From Locusta migratoria (taxonomy: Eukaryota; Arthropoda; Insecta; Orthoptera; Acrididae): a stretch of 64,000 bases of DNA. Shown in pieces: positions 52,370 to 63,045 of this stretch. The translations under genes were made by a program, and so were the position numbers. The notes below the pieces were generated by a model that did not search any database, was not told the origin of the DNA, and saw only the letters and a program-made list of their open reading frames with translations. Location of the stretch: NCBI GenBank assembly GCA_026315105.1, contig CM048747.1, positions 277,465,491-277,529,490 on the forward strand. The letters run 5' to 3'. Every line of letters starts with the position of its first letter. Position 1 is the stretch's first letter.

Positions 52370-52959
52370 GGTCTTCTGTACTTGCAGTGTGCACGCATTT
52401 TGTTTATTTATTTTATTTTGTTTATTTCATTTTGTCTCTTCACCCGCCTCCCCACTCCATTCCTAAGCTGCATCTCGTTATTCCCATCTAACCCATCCCC
52501 ACCACCTTGACATAACCTTCCTATCCCCTCTCCCCTCCCCCCCCCCCTTGCGTGAGTGTTCTAAGTTCTGAAGAAGGCCATGGCCGATAGCTGAAAGTGT
52601 TGTATGTGTGTGTCTTTTGTGTGTGCCTGTCGCAGCTCGTCGCCACGTCTTTACGGTGAGTTGTAAACTGTCCTTATTATATTATTTATTCCAACCTGGA
52701 CTTTCCATTATTATATGTTCAGAAACATTAAATCAATTTGCAGTTGTACGATCGATATATATCATTTCAGGCCAAGCTACTTCGATTGTAAGCTTTCTTG
52801 TAAATTACCCAGAAAACAGTACTCTTAGGTTCCTGCCTAACTACATCCTTTTCGATACGTATCGTTTCGATACTTCAACTCTTCGATATATATCGTTTGG
52901 AGGTCGACGCCGCGCCTTGCAGCACATCTGTGAAATTACCAATTTCAGACTAAATTTGA

Positions 52960-54735
52960 ATCTAATTTTTTTTTCTTTGTACCGTCGCATAAGACGACCG
53001 GACCGCTTGGTCACAGCGAAAGCAGAATTCAACACTATGTTGCGCGAATGCGTATTTCAACCATATAAGAGTCCATAGTCTTCTGCATTACATCTGGTAC
53101 CGAAGAAGAGTGTAACATGGCGCCCTTTCGGCGACTACCGTGCACTTAATGCACGTACTGTGCCGGACAGATATCCTATTGCTCTTCTTAGGGACTACAA
53201 TTAGGCTTTAGGCGGTGCTAAAGTGTTTACAGTGCTTGACTGTACGAAAGCTTATACCCAGATCCCTGTTGCCAAGGAAAAAATACCAAAGACTTCCATA
53301 ATTATGCCTTTCGGCCTATATGAATATGTTTTCATACCTTTTGGATTACACAACGCTGCTCAAACTTGGCGCCGGCCGCGGTGGCCGAGGGGACTGAGGC
53401 GCTCCAGTCACGGTCTGCACGGCCACTACGGTCGGGGGTTCGAATCCCTCCTCGGGCATGGATATTTGTGCCGCCCTTAGTCTGAAGTAGTTCATAAGTA
53501 GTTTGTAAGCTTAGGGACTGATGACCCCGTAGTTAAGTCCCATAAGTTCTACAAACATTTGAAACATTTCAAACTTGGTAACGATTGATTGATTCGGTTT
53601 TAAGAGGACTTCCATTCTGTTTTGCCTATTTGGACGATGTTCTGGTGTTCTCAGCAGACCATGAACAGCACCAAATACACTTGAAGAAGGTGTTTAATAG
53701 GTTGGAACACTATGGTGTCGTACTAAACGTAGAGAAATGTGTTTTTGGTCAATCATAGGTGACATTCTTGGGGCATAAGATTTCAGCCACAGGTTCTCTT
53801 CCTCTGCCCGGAGAAAGTGCAGACAATACTTCAAACACCACGACCCACTACGGTCAAAGAATTACGCCGTTATTTAGACATGCTAAATTTTTATCGAAGA
53901 CACCTTCCTCACACGGCAAAATTTTAGGAACCCTTTCTTCGGAACCGCTAACGCGGGTCCGAAGAAAAACAATGAAAGCCTCATACATTGGACAGAAGGT
54001 ATGTGCACGGCGTTTGAAGCAACTAAAACAAGCAAAGCCGATGCGACATTCTTAGCACATTCACAGCTTGACGCACCGTTAGCCGTAGTTGTCGACGCCA
54101 GCTTGTCGACAATAGGCGCAGCATTACAACAATTGTCAGTCGATGCATGGTAGCCACTGGCATATTTTTCTAAAAAAACTTACGCCTGCACAGAAGAGGT
54201 GGAGCACCTATGACCGCGAATTACTGGCCATATACCAAGCAGTAAAATATTTTCGGCCACAAGTAGAAGCGCGAACATTCACGATATTTACAGACCATTA
54301 AACACTCACGTTCGCCTTTAAACGTAACAGTGACAGTTATTCATCCCGCCAGCATAATCAACTTCAGTTTATAGCCCAGTTTACGCCAGACATTCGACAT
54401 ATATCGGGGATTGATAATATTGTTGCAGATTGCCTGTCTCGAATTAGCAGTGTCTCAAGTCCCATCGACTACCGCGCACTGGCACAAGCACAAAAAGAAG
54501 ATGAGGCACTCCTGATCTACGTCAATGATCCCTCTTCCGATCTCAAGTTACAACTCGTCGACGTACCTGAGGAAGAAATAGAAGTATATTGCGTCGTTTC
54601 TGACGGTCGTCATCGTCCCTTCCTGCCACCAGCCTTCCGCAAACAGGCATTTGACACAGCGCACAGGTTGTGTCACCCAGGTGTGCGTTCAACTTTCTGA
54701 GTAATGGCAAAGCATTTTGTATGGCCTGTATAATG
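52960..54735 (+). mobile_element. Ty3/gypsy pol fragment (RT-RNase H), split by a SINE
   Basis: A degraded pol fragment. 52985-53215: RLVTAKAEFNTMLRECVFQP, a stop, LHLVPKKSVTWRPFGDYRAL and NARTVPDRYPIA (RT fingers). 53223-53372: VFTVLDCTKAYTQIPVAKEK (first Asp) and MPFGLYEYVFIPFGLHNAAQ. After the SINE, 53590-53755 reads FCFAYLDDVLVFSADHEQHQ (YLDD catalytic box) and GVVLNVEKCVFGQS. RNase H follows to about 54440 (TYDRELLAIYQAVKYFRP, then HISGIDNIVADCLSRI), with an integrase zinc-finger start to 54735. The clade looks CsRn1-like by the RT wording; that is inference. No LTRs found. Confidence 0.82.
53370..53568 (+). mobile_element. tRNA-derived SINE in gypsy RT
   Basis: Starts CGCCGGCCGCGGTGGCCGAG, B box GGTTCGAATCC, shared 3' body (CTTAGGGACTGATGACCCC) and end AACATTTGAAACATT. 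TSD TCAAACTTGG (53360-53369 and 53569-53578), inserted inside the HNAAQTW RT motif. Confidence 0.93.
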
Positions 54736-54884
54736 TTTTAGTAGATTATTAAGTAATTGCAGTTCCTTTCTACCACTTCCAAACAAGATACTTAGCTTTT
54801 CAACAGTACGATGTATGGGGCAGGGCCGGCGCAAGCCCAAGAGCCGCCCCGTGCGAGCTGCTAAATTGCCGCCCCACCCCTCCG

Positions 54885-54888
<4 letters not shown>

Positions 54889-54934
<46 letters not shown>
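54889..54934. repeat. T run followed by A run
   Basis: About 33 T followed by about 12 A near the left end of the hAT-type element; could form a hairpin or be a failed retroposon tail. Confidence 0.9.
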
Positions 54935-54936
<2 letters not shown>

Positions 54937-55236
54937 AACGTTTATGGAATTTTTAGTAAATGTCAGCAATCAATCGCAATTTTTGTTTTTAGTTTTCAGG
55001 CATATCTATGTTTCGGTCACTGGGTGGCCAGTCTCGTAGCTTTTAATATGTGCTTACATCTAAACCGTCATGTTGACAGTTACGTTAGCATGACGTTGTA
55101 GATGTAAACGTAACTCAAAGCAATGAGAATAGCCACACTGTGTCCGAAATCTCTGTATATCTGGAAAATAAAAATAATAAAAAAGAAACATTGAGACTGA
55201 TTGGTGACATTCTCTACAGATTTGTACAAAACAGAA

Positions 55237-55430
55237 GCCGGCCGCGGTGGACGAGCGGTCTGCGGCGCGCCAATTACAGTCTGCACGGCCTCTACGGTCG
55301 GGGGTTCCAATCCCCCCTCGGCATGGATGTTTGTGTCGTCTTTAGTATAAGGTAGTTCATAAGTAGTTTGTAATTTTAGGGACTGACGACCCCGCAGTTC
55401 ACTTAAGCTTAACAAACATTTGAACATTTG
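55237..55430 (+). mobile_element. tRNA-derived SINE
   Basis: Starts GCCGGCCGCGGTGGACGAGC, B box GGTTCCAATCC (one base off consensus), body ending AACATTTGAACATTTG. Flanked by AAAACAG on both sides. Inside the 54821-59417 element. Confidence 0.88.
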
Positions 55431-56169
55431 AAAACAGTAAATCAGTCGCTGGGCACCAGCTCAAAAATGGAGTCAAACCAGATTGTAAAAATCTAGCTAA
55501 TTTTAATAAGCCTTGTGAATTTACAAAAATGTTCAAATGTGTGTGAAATCTTATAATACTGTAGTATACTCTGTTCAGGAGATGAAGTCATAAGAATTGA
55601 GCCGCCTGAAGTTAAATTTCAGGCTGAATTTCACTACAGACGCAGATGAAACGGTCAAAGAGTGGGGCGGAAAACAATGGAGCGAGGAAGTAGAAGGATA
55701 TGGAGTAACATAATAATGCAATAAATGCAGACGTGGGCATCGACGGGTACTAATGCTAGTCGAAATATATTAACTCACTGCACTGCGGTTGTTCATTTCA
55801 AAGAACTGACACTCGACATCTGTCGTAAATTCCATGTGTCTGTTCTTTCGTGTCTGATTATGGAATAAGGGGTAACAAATTAGTCATCGCCGTATCACAT
55901 CACTTTTCTGCGCTTTATTTTCATTCTAGCTAACAGGACAACGCGTGGTTATTTGCCGACTTGCCAATTTTTGAAGTAACTGATCATAAGAAAAACAAAT
56001 TTTCCTATTCTGATATCTTGAAGGAGAAAAATTGTAACTTATGAGTAACATGCATGCGCAATACTAATTGTACGTTATATGAAAAGCACTTACCTATTAC
56101 ACACAAAGTTGCAAGAAATTCGGAAGCACCAATTCATCTGTTCTTACGAAACGCAATGAAAGTGCTTCT

Positions 56170-56307
56170 TACGGTCGGGGGTTCGAATCCCCCCTCGGGC
56201 ATGGATATTTGTGCCGTCCTAGTTCGTAAGTAGTTCATAAGTAGTTTGTAAGTTTAGGGACTGATGACCCCGTAGTTAAGTCCCATAGACTATAAAAACA
56301 TTTTTTT
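56170..56307 (+). mobile_element. tRNA-derived SINE, 5'-truncated
   Basis: Begins at TACGGTCGGGGGTTCGAATC (just before the B box) and runs to the normal 3' end with a T tail. A perfect 12-bp TSD GAAAGTGCTTCT (56158-56169 and 56308-56319) shows that the 5' truncation happened on insertion. Confidence 0.92.
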
Positions 56308-56445
56308 GAAAGTGCTTCTGACCAATCTTGACTCCCTCGGCCAACTATCGAAACTAATTTTGTAGTTTTCGTTGTAGAGAACGCAACAATACATATTGCC
56401 TGCAAAGGCGAAGTGGTGACGCGGTAGTGCCAGGTACTAGATCAC

Positions 56446-56784
56446 GTGACGAGGTACAGCGAGGCTACGGTTAAACTAACGCCCAAGAAGAAGAAGCAAG
56501 AATCTCACAATAAGTATTTGACCGATGATATGGATAAATGTATTATCAGGCAGCAATTTCTGTGGCATTACGAACAATGGAAATACGAAATGCGAAAAAT
56601 GCACAATATTTTTGTGAAACAGATGATGATGATTATTATTATCATTATTGGCGTTTTAGGGCACTCAAAAGCCAGGTCATCTTCGCCCGTTTGCCAAACA
56701 GAAATGAGCTACAAAGCTAGCAAGGAAACCCTTAGAAGCAATGTTGTTTCTATGGATTTTCGTTTTAGAAGGTGCCAAAAATAA
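56446..56784 (+). other. 112-codon open frame, unrecognised
   Basis: Begins MTRYSEATVKLTPKKKKQES; contains a lysine-rich start and a hydrophobic isoleucine stretch caused by an ATT/ATC repeat. It lies between a SINE and the Harbinger derivative inside the hAT-type element. I do not recognise it and it may be chance. Confidence 0.2.
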
Positions 56785-56889
56785 CGTTTTGTTTTGTGCG
56801 GACGAGAAGACATTGTTGCTAAAAGACCATACCTTCTCAGATGTTCATCAAAATCAAAGCGATCAGTAGTTTACTTAGATGAAACATGA

Positions 56890-58587
56890 GGTTCGTTTGA
56901 AGAGCTGCACCCATGCTGCAGCGCATGCGCAGTACGAAAAGTCGTGTTTGAAGAGCTGCAGGCGCCGCTCCTGCAGCCTGCCTGCAGTCTGCCGGCTGTT
57001 CGAAGAGCTGCAGGCCTGCAGCTCATGCAGGCAGGAGCTGCAGGAGGAAATTTTCCCTGCAGCTCATGCTGCCAGACTCGTGCATGCGCATAACTCTCAG
57101 GCTTGTTGTGAGGGTATAAGACGCGCCTTTATTCAAAGTTTTCGGAAGTCCACGGTGTTGTAGTATATAAATGTACAACATGTTAACTTCTGTCGTTCTG
57201 TGATTCTTCTCATGTTTGTAGAGGAAGTTCGTTATTTGCTTGTGTATATTGATGTATTAGTATTTTATTTTATTATATTTGTTTGTATGAAATCACCTCT
57301 AAACATTAGAAGAGCAAAGTTGTATATAATAGGTAATCCGTCTTATGCAGACTGAAATTAAAGACATTTGTTTTACACCAGGTGCATTTCCTTTTTAATT
57401 TAAAAGCATCTTCTGTGGTCTTTAAATGATATAAAGGTTGTACAGTTTGTTTTGTATGCATAGATTAAAAACTGTTTTATAAAACAACTTTGTGCACGTT
57501 AGGCCTATGCGTTTTTAAATTGATATACTCACGGTGTTGTCTCTTTTTTACATTTCACTGCTGTTTTTCGTCTTGTCGGCTGAGGTTGTCTGGTTCCTGG
57601 CATGTGTTTTCCGGTAGTGTATGGAACGTTTCGCGTGTTTCAAGTAAAAATAAATGAAACGGAAGAAACGCCACAAAAACAGGCGAAAAGAGCCGTACAA
57701 ACCGAAATACACGCGTCAGGAACCAACAAACCCAGCCAACAAGTCGGAAAAACAGCAGTGAGAGTAAAGAAGAGACAACACCGTGAGTAGACCGAATATC
57801 AATTTAAAGACACACAGGCCTAACTTGCATAAAGTTTTTTAAAAACTGTTTCCAATCTGTGTATATTAAACAAACTGTACAAACCTTTATATCATTTACA
57901 GACCACAGAAGATTCTTTTAAAATAAACAATGAAACGCGTCTGGTGTAAAACAAATGTCTTTAATTGCAGTCAGTATAAGCCGGATTACGTAATATACTC
58001 GATTTTAATAGCTGCTGTAGAAGATGGCCACACAACCATAGTTAAAAGGGCATTTTCAAATTCCATTTGTTCCAAATGTCGAGCCATTCAGATTTTGTGC
58101 CCAGTGACGACGATTTCAATGAAATGTTGCGTCGAAATAAAGGCAGATAAGTGTTTTTAAAATATGTGGTGCCGCAGTATTCGGAAGATGAATTTGTAGA
58201 ACATTTTCAGGTGTCGGGTGCGGGAGGTTGGAACTTTAAAAATTCCGCGCCTGCAAATAAAGGAAGACTTAATATGCAAATTTTCAAACTGGATACACCA
58301 GAAATACACAAAATATTACACGAACACTTCAATTCCTTTAACATAAGAAAGTAACTTCCTTTTAGAAGCTGGCACAATGAATCACTCTCTTATACTGGTT
58401 TCCCGCCATCTTCGAACTACGCAGAACAAGTGAGCACACACGTGATATGCAAACTGCAGGCTGCAGGTTAGTATTCGAAGAGCTCCGGCAACATGCACGG
58501 CACGTGACGTCATCTTCGCAGCGCATGCGCAGTTGTGCCTGCATTGCTGCTGCAGGATCTGCATCCATGCAGCTCTTCGAACGAACC
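56890..58587 (+). mobile_element. PIF/Harbinger-like derivative with long internal palindrome
   Basis: The left end GGTTCGTTTGAAGAGCTGCA and the right end, reverse-complemented, GGTTCGTTCGAAGAGCTGCA, are near-identical. Subterminal GCAGCGCATGCGCAGT also occurs in both ends. Around 58080-58230 a frame reads SDDDFNEMLRRNKGR then VVPQYSEDEFVEHFQVSG, resembling the N-terminal part of Harbinger nucleases; the catalytic part is absent. The centre (57340-57975) is an imperfect palindrome. It lies inside the hAT-type element at 54821-59417. Confidence 0.65.
57340..57975. repeat. imperfect 0.6-kb palindrome
   Basis: Left arm about 57340-57648 and right arm about 57684-57975 pair with frequent substitutions. 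Examples: AAAGACATTTGTTTTACACC on the left against GGTGTAAAACAAATGTCTTT on the right, and TCACGGTGTTGTCTC against GAGACAACACCGTGA. The loop is about 35 bases. The open frame at 57602-57790 spans the loop and is not evidence of a gene. Confidence 0.8.
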
Positions 58588-59472
58588 TATGGATTCACAC
58601 GCATTATTCAGTAAATAAATGTTGGCAAAGTGATAGTGTGCTAGTAGTATTGTCAAACAAAAGTGCCGGCCAGAGTTTACTTGTTGTTCATATAGGCGGA
58701 GACAGGTGTTTCATGGCTCATAAAACCAAAACGTCCGACTATCAGTCACAAACGAATAGCAAAAATTTTCAAACATAAGTCGAAACCCAACTTTTGCCAG
58801 GCTTATTACCAATGTCTTTATATCTTGAAATTACTCACAGCGTATTTAACCATTCGGAATAATTCTAGCCATTGTAGGTGTTGGACATATTTGACTGTAG
58901 TAATGATCAACCATTTTTTTCCATAATACTGGAGGAGTAAAACACTAGAAAACTGCCACTGAAGGGCTTAGCAAAATTGCTTCAGGCTTAATATGTAACC
59001 GCAGATTCGTACATTGCATTCGAATTTCCAGATTAGATTTCGTGTTCTGCAAACTTAGTTATGAGTAAACGTAAGGCGCGTAACAGGCTGGTACCACTTC
59101 ACTCGTAAGAATACTGGCGTCGGCGTGTACGCCAGACTGCTTCCCCTTCTCCGTTCCTCCGGCATAAACACGACGTTGCTGCCACAGTGGTCAGGAAGAA
59201 ATTAGTCCTCCTTCCTTCGCCATGTTCAACACGGGCGGCCGGCAGGAAATCGAGGCGCCTTTCTACAGTTTCCGAGGTTTGGTTTCGAATCCCCTCTTGG
59301 AGATGAATGTTGAGTTTGTCCTAAAGGGGGGAAAAAAGTGGACGGCAGATTTGCCGCCCCTCGGAAAGTGCCGCCCCGTGCGGCCGCACGTTTCGCACGT
59401 GCCTTGCGCCGGCCCTGGTATGGGGGTTCTGCTCGCCGCAAATTTATTCACCTGGGGCGTCGTGGTAGAAAT

Positions 59473-59666
59473 GTTCAAATGTTTGTTAAGCTTATGGGAC
59501 TTAACTACGGGGTCATCAGTCCCTAAACTTACAAACTACTTATGAACTACTTACGAACTAGGACGGCACAAATATCCATGCCCGAGGGGGGATTCGAACC
59601 CCCAACCGTAGTGGCCGTGCAGACCGTGACTGGAGCGCCTCAGTCCCCTCGGCCACCGCGGCCGGC
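59473..59666 (-). mobile_element. tRNA-derived SINE
   Basis: The minus strand starts GCCGGCCGCGGTGGCCGAGG with B box GGTTCGAATCC and the standard end CTTAACAAACATTTGAACAT. It lies 55 bases beyond the hAT-type element; no clear TSD was found. Confidence 0.88.
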
Positions 59667-60590
59667 CAGCAATAAGCACACTGAATTAAGTGCTGTAGGT
59701 GTCTTAATTCCAAGACTTTTTAATATATATGACAACAGACGGCAAGGTACGTTTGTAACGAGTACTGTTTCTTTTAGTAACTGATACAGACGGATAGGAA
59801 TCTTTTCCTTACTATCATTGCTCTAATATAACGCACTATGACTAATGCCGAGCTACGGGTACTGTATGAACGCCGCGGCGACTTACTGTCAGTCACAGGC
59901 ACTTTGACATCACCGCGGGCCTTCCGGACTCTTCACCACGCGCTTCTGTATACATTCGGCTCGGACACCGCACACCCTCTTGGCTGGTCCTACTTATGCA
60001 CGGTACCCGAAAACGGTAAGGATGTGCTTCTGCGATTGCCGGCCGCGGTGGCCGAGGTGACTGAGGCACTCCAGTCACGGTCAGCACGGCCACTACGGTC
60101 GGGGGTTCGAATCCCCCCTCGGGCATGGATATTTGTGCCGTCCTAGTTCGTAAGTAGTTCATAAGTAGTTTGTAAGTTTAGGGACTGATGACCCCGTAGT
60201 TAAGTCCCATAAGCTTGACAAACATTTGAACATTTTTTGCTTCTGCGATTCAACTTTCATTTGGCGCACCCTATATAATAGAGGAAATTCAAGCGCACTG
60301 GACCTTCTTTCTGCAGTGTTGCTCAGCTTTTCCACATGGAGATAGAACAGCATTAATCTGATCCCTTGTGATATCGAACTGGTTATCAAAGATTTCGATA
60401 GTTCGCATGCAAAGATCGACATGAAAATGGACACATCTCCAACAATCACGGCACACTGCGTGAAATTGATTGTTCCACCACAAGATTCAACTATTTTTTA
60501 CTTACTTCGGGCTCGCAAGTATTACGAAATTAACGCTGCTGATAATCGGAAGGTGGTTCCCGAGAAAACATTCAATGCCTATCTTTACTT
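59667..60590. other. unclassified repeat-like sequence split by a SINE
   Basis: 59838-60040 and 60251-60300 were contiguous before the SINE at 60041 inserted. The reading frame MTNAELRVLYERRG...TVPENGKDVLLRLP ends at the insertion. GGTGCGCCAAATGAAAGTTG on the minus strand near 60265 looks like a transposon end, but I cannot name the family. Confidence 0.35.
60041..60237 (+). mobile_element. tRNA-derived SINE
   Basis: Starts GCCGGCCGCGGTGGCCGAGG, B box GGTTCGAATCC, 3' end AACATTTGAACATTTT. Perfect 13-bp TSD TGCTTCTGCGATT (60028-60040 and 60238-60250). Confidence 0.95.
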
Positions 60591-60602
60591 GTTCATCTAA
60601 TT

Positions 60603-60802
60603 GTGTGTGAGCTCTTATGCGACCAAACTGCGTGGGTATCAGTCCCTAGACTTACACACTAATTACTTGACTAACTTAAAACTAACTTACGCTAAGGACA
60701 ACAGAAACACACATGCCCGAGGGAGGATTCCAACTCCCGACCGTAGCGGCCGTGCAGACTGTGACTGGCGCGCCGCAGACTGCTCGGCCACTGCGGCCGG
60801 CC
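60603..60802 (-). mobile_element. tRNA-derived SINE (diverged variant)
   Basis: The minus strand starts GGCCGGCCGCAGTGGCCGAG; B box GAGTTGGAATCC (diverged); the middle has GTGTGTTTCTGTTGTCC as in the 15603 and 22361 variant. TSD GTTCATCTAATT/GTTCAACTAATT (60591-60602 and 60803-60814, one mismatch). Confidence 0.88.
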
Positions 60803-61016
60803 GTTCAACTAATTAACCATTATTCAACCTCAAATGGCTTAGGACGGACAATGTTATGGTCCATAGCAAATTTCAGGGAATCTTTAACCGTCGATTGCGA
60901 CATCACTGAACCGTATTTATTTCTAAAAAAGTACAATAAACACACGTAAATGCTGCAGCTAACGCTGACTCTTACCAGACGGGAAAAGTATGGCGCAGCA
61001 CTCAGCTTGGCACTTT

Positions 61017-61204
61017 CAAAAATGTTCAAATGTTTGTATCGTCTATGGGACTTAACTACGGGGTCATCAGTCCCTAAACTTACAAACTACTTACGAACTA
61101 GGACGGCACAAATGTCCATGCGCGACGCGGGATTCGAACCCCCGACCGTAGTGGCCGTGCAGAGCGTGACTAGAGCGCCTTAGTCCCCTCGGCCACCGCG
61201 GTCG
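61017..61204 (-). mobile_element. tRNA-derived SINE
   Basis: The minus strand reads CCGACCGCGGTGGCCGAGG, with B box GGTTCGAATCC. Perfect 13-bp TSD GCTTGGCACTTTC (61004-61016 and 61205-61217). Confidence 0.94.
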
Positions 61205-61321
61205 GCTTGGCACTTTCCCCCTCCAGCGCATCCGCCGAAACACTGGAGCATTCAGCCATGGAAGCAGACACATGGAAGGTGCTAAATATTATTATCTACT
61301 TGATACTCCTCAACACACCAC

Positions 61322-61505
61322 TCAAGGGCACAAAAAATCGCTAGATCGAAATCTTTGTCCTTTTTATTAATTTAAAAAATGAAAATCTCAGTATACGAGT
61401 CACATCACGCCGAATAAAATTCCCAAGCTTTCGACGACAAACTCCGTCATCGTCATCAGAAATAAAATGACAGACTATCGGTGCTGACACGGTGTCTCGC
61501 TTTTA
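61322..61505 (-). mobile_element. Penelope-type terminal fragment with hammerhead-like motif
   Basis: The minus strand contains CTGATGACGATGACGGAG then TTTGTCGTCGAAAGCTTGGG. A 6-7 bp stem (GATGAC/GTCGTC) lies between CTGATGA and GAAA, as in hammerhead ribozymes found at Penelope ends, though one extra base is present. No coding sequence accompanies it. Confidence 0.4.
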
Positions 61506-61524
61506 TAGCTGCATAGCTTGTAAT

Positions 61525-61724
61525 TCAAATGTTCAAATGTTTGTTAAGCTTAAGGGGCTTAACTACGGGGTCATCAGTCCCTAAACTTACAAACTACTTA
61601 TGAACTACCTACAATTAAGGACAGCACAAATATCCATGCCCGAGGGGGGATTCGAACCCCCGACCGTAGTGGCCGTGCAGACCGTGACTGAAGCGCCTCA
61701 GTCCCCTCGGCCACCGCGGCCGGC
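61525..61724 (-). mobile_element. tRNA-derived SINE
   Basis: The minus strand starts GCCGGCCGCGGTGGCCGAGG, with B box GGTTCGAATCC. Perfect 11-bp TSD TAGCTTGTAAT (61514-61524 and 61725-61735). It splits the sequence next to the Penelope-type fragment. Confidence 0.94.
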
Positions 61725-61735
61725 TAGCTTGTAAT

Positions 61736-62435
61736 ATTTCTGGCTTAAAGCCATCATATTAAGATCGATTCAGTGCAGCCGGTTAGGACCAGTAGGCGAC
61801 AGATGGTAAAAGCTGGTGAGAACCGCGACAAGTGGTACAATAGGTCGAGTTCTCATGGGAAAGAGCACTTCTAGGGAAGTCTCCGAGCGGCAGGCGCTGG
61901 ACGCCGGTTGGCTGTAGCACTGGCGGTCACGCGCCAAAACGCATTCATATTTAATATTTAATAACCTAATTATTTATTCAATGTCAAATTCAATTTAGAA
62001 AAACCTCTCAAAGCTAAGCTATGCCCTGAGTAAGTAAAATATATTGACAAATGCTAATTCAATAAACAAAATAACTCATTTAAGACGTACGATGCACGGC
62101 GGCCATGTTTGCGCGCCAAATCGCGGAACCAAGGCAGTCTTGCATCGAGCCGCCACACTTCAGTACGCGCTCTCGGAGGAGTAACATGTGAGTTCAGAAC
62201 ACGCACTCGGTGGAGTAACATGCATGCGTAGGCGGTCATAATACATTGCTTAATAATCTTAGAGCAAGGGAAATGACTTTATATTTACTTTCATTTAAAA
62301 CAATCTGTGTCAAGTGGATGTTATTGTGCAGTTTACAGTTGTTCTGCTTACTTTAAATAAATCAGTTGGCATCCCGATTCCCGAGGATTTCAGTTTTATT
62401 CAGTAGCTAGATCATTTCCTGCCAATAGTATAATA
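61736..62435. other. intergenic sequence, nothing recognised
   Basis: Includes two nearby copies of GGAGTAACATG (about 62177 and 62212) within a GC-richer 62090-62230 block. No gene recognised. Confidence 0.4.
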
Positions 62436-62795
62436 ATGTCAGCCTCAATCAAGAACTCCGACCTGCGTGCTATCATCTGCGTGGGGACGACATCTATAGA
62501 AGACATCAGGTTGGTGAACTTTCAGAGTGTCTACTCTTCACACAGTGCAGTGGGGAGTTACTACAAGCCTCGCGCACACTTTCATTGCGGTACAAACGCA
62601 AACTGTTGTGCGTCATCCATGGCAACATGGAGGAGGAAAGGAAATTATACAGAACGGTTTAGTTTCACCCCTGTAGATAATTTACCCGTTGTAAGCTACG
62701 CCGGAAACTTCTGGGAAACCGACGAGCGTATGTGCGGAAGGCAAGACGGGGCAGTTCGTGTCGCTGCGGTACCGCGTGACTTCACGTGGCGCTAA
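62436..62795 (+). other. 119-codon open frame, unrecognised
   Basis: Starts MSASIKNSDLRAIICVGTTS and ends DFTWR. Moderately long, with several cysteines and no low complexity. No domain, signal peptide or membrane segment is evident and I do not recognise a family. It could be an exon or a repeat fragment; splice evidence is lacking. Confidence 0.25.
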
Positions 62796-63007
62796 TCGCT
62801 TGTTGAGTGACAGGATCAAATTTTGTTACGCTTTGTAGAACATTCTTCTTCTTCCCCGGCATATCAAGGCAAGACGGTTCTTTTGCAGTTGTTTTCTTTT
62901 CATACTTTTTTTAAATTATTATTACGCATTACAATCGCTTCACTAAGCTTAATTTCTTTAGCGGTTCGCGCGACTACTTTGGAATCCGGTAAGAGGCATC
63001 CTCCTTT

Positions 63008-63045
63008 ACAAAATGTTCAAATGTTTGTAAAGTTATGGGATTTAA
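63008..63045 (-). mobile_element. SINE 3'-end fragment cut by an LTR
   Basis: CAAAATGTTCAAATGTTTGT followed by AAAGTTATGGGATTTAA matches the 3' end of the SINE family (minus orientation) and then stops abruptly at 63045, where TGTAGTGGGACGG begins. Confidence 0.7.

Larger units (their letters stand above)
51061..52715 (+). mobile_element. Penelope-like element, 5'-truncated, GIY-YIG part
   Basis: 51062-51150 is the RT end (GYAEGLTKAFTDRNYPTDLV, then RKQISRATE). After a MITE insertion, 51460-52007 carries RTPEHRTG-type linker, NLRNVLVHPYV and CGRPRCKTCPNHP (zinc-finger-like), then SYPIRGRATC, QQRCKHCTAFYIGMTTN (GIY-YIG start). A stop at 52007 separates MNGHRQTVAKNKVDHPVAQH and TTWAICILTST, SELQRWELSLQYIL (52020-52202), which complete the nuclease. 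The end (52560-52715) has CTGAAGAAGGCCATGGCCGA and GGTGAGTTGTAAACTG, the terminal sequence repeated in the foldbacks at 1400 and 36238. Confidence 0.8.
54821..59417. mobile_element. hAT-type element with 8-bp TSD, non-coding, nested insertions
   Basis: The left end CAGGGCCGGCGCAAGCCC and the right end, reverse-complemented CAGGGCCGGCGCAAGGCA, match over 15 bases, and both are followed inward by GCCGCCCC/GGGGCGGC-type subterminal sequence. An 8-bp duplication GTATGGGG flanks it (54813-54820 and 59418-59425), the length expected for hAT. No transposase was recognised in the 4.6 kb; it contains a long T/A run, two SINEs and a Harbinger-type derivative. Confidence 0.85.

Noticed and set aside
57602..57790. 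Small lysine-rich protein gene
   Set aside because: It spans the loop of a palindrome inside a Harbinger-type derivative; no domain or start context supports it.
60041..60237. Functional tRNA genes at the SINE heads
   Set aside because: A and B boxes are present, but the sequences run on into a common SINE body with target-site duplications and do not fold as full tRNAs.
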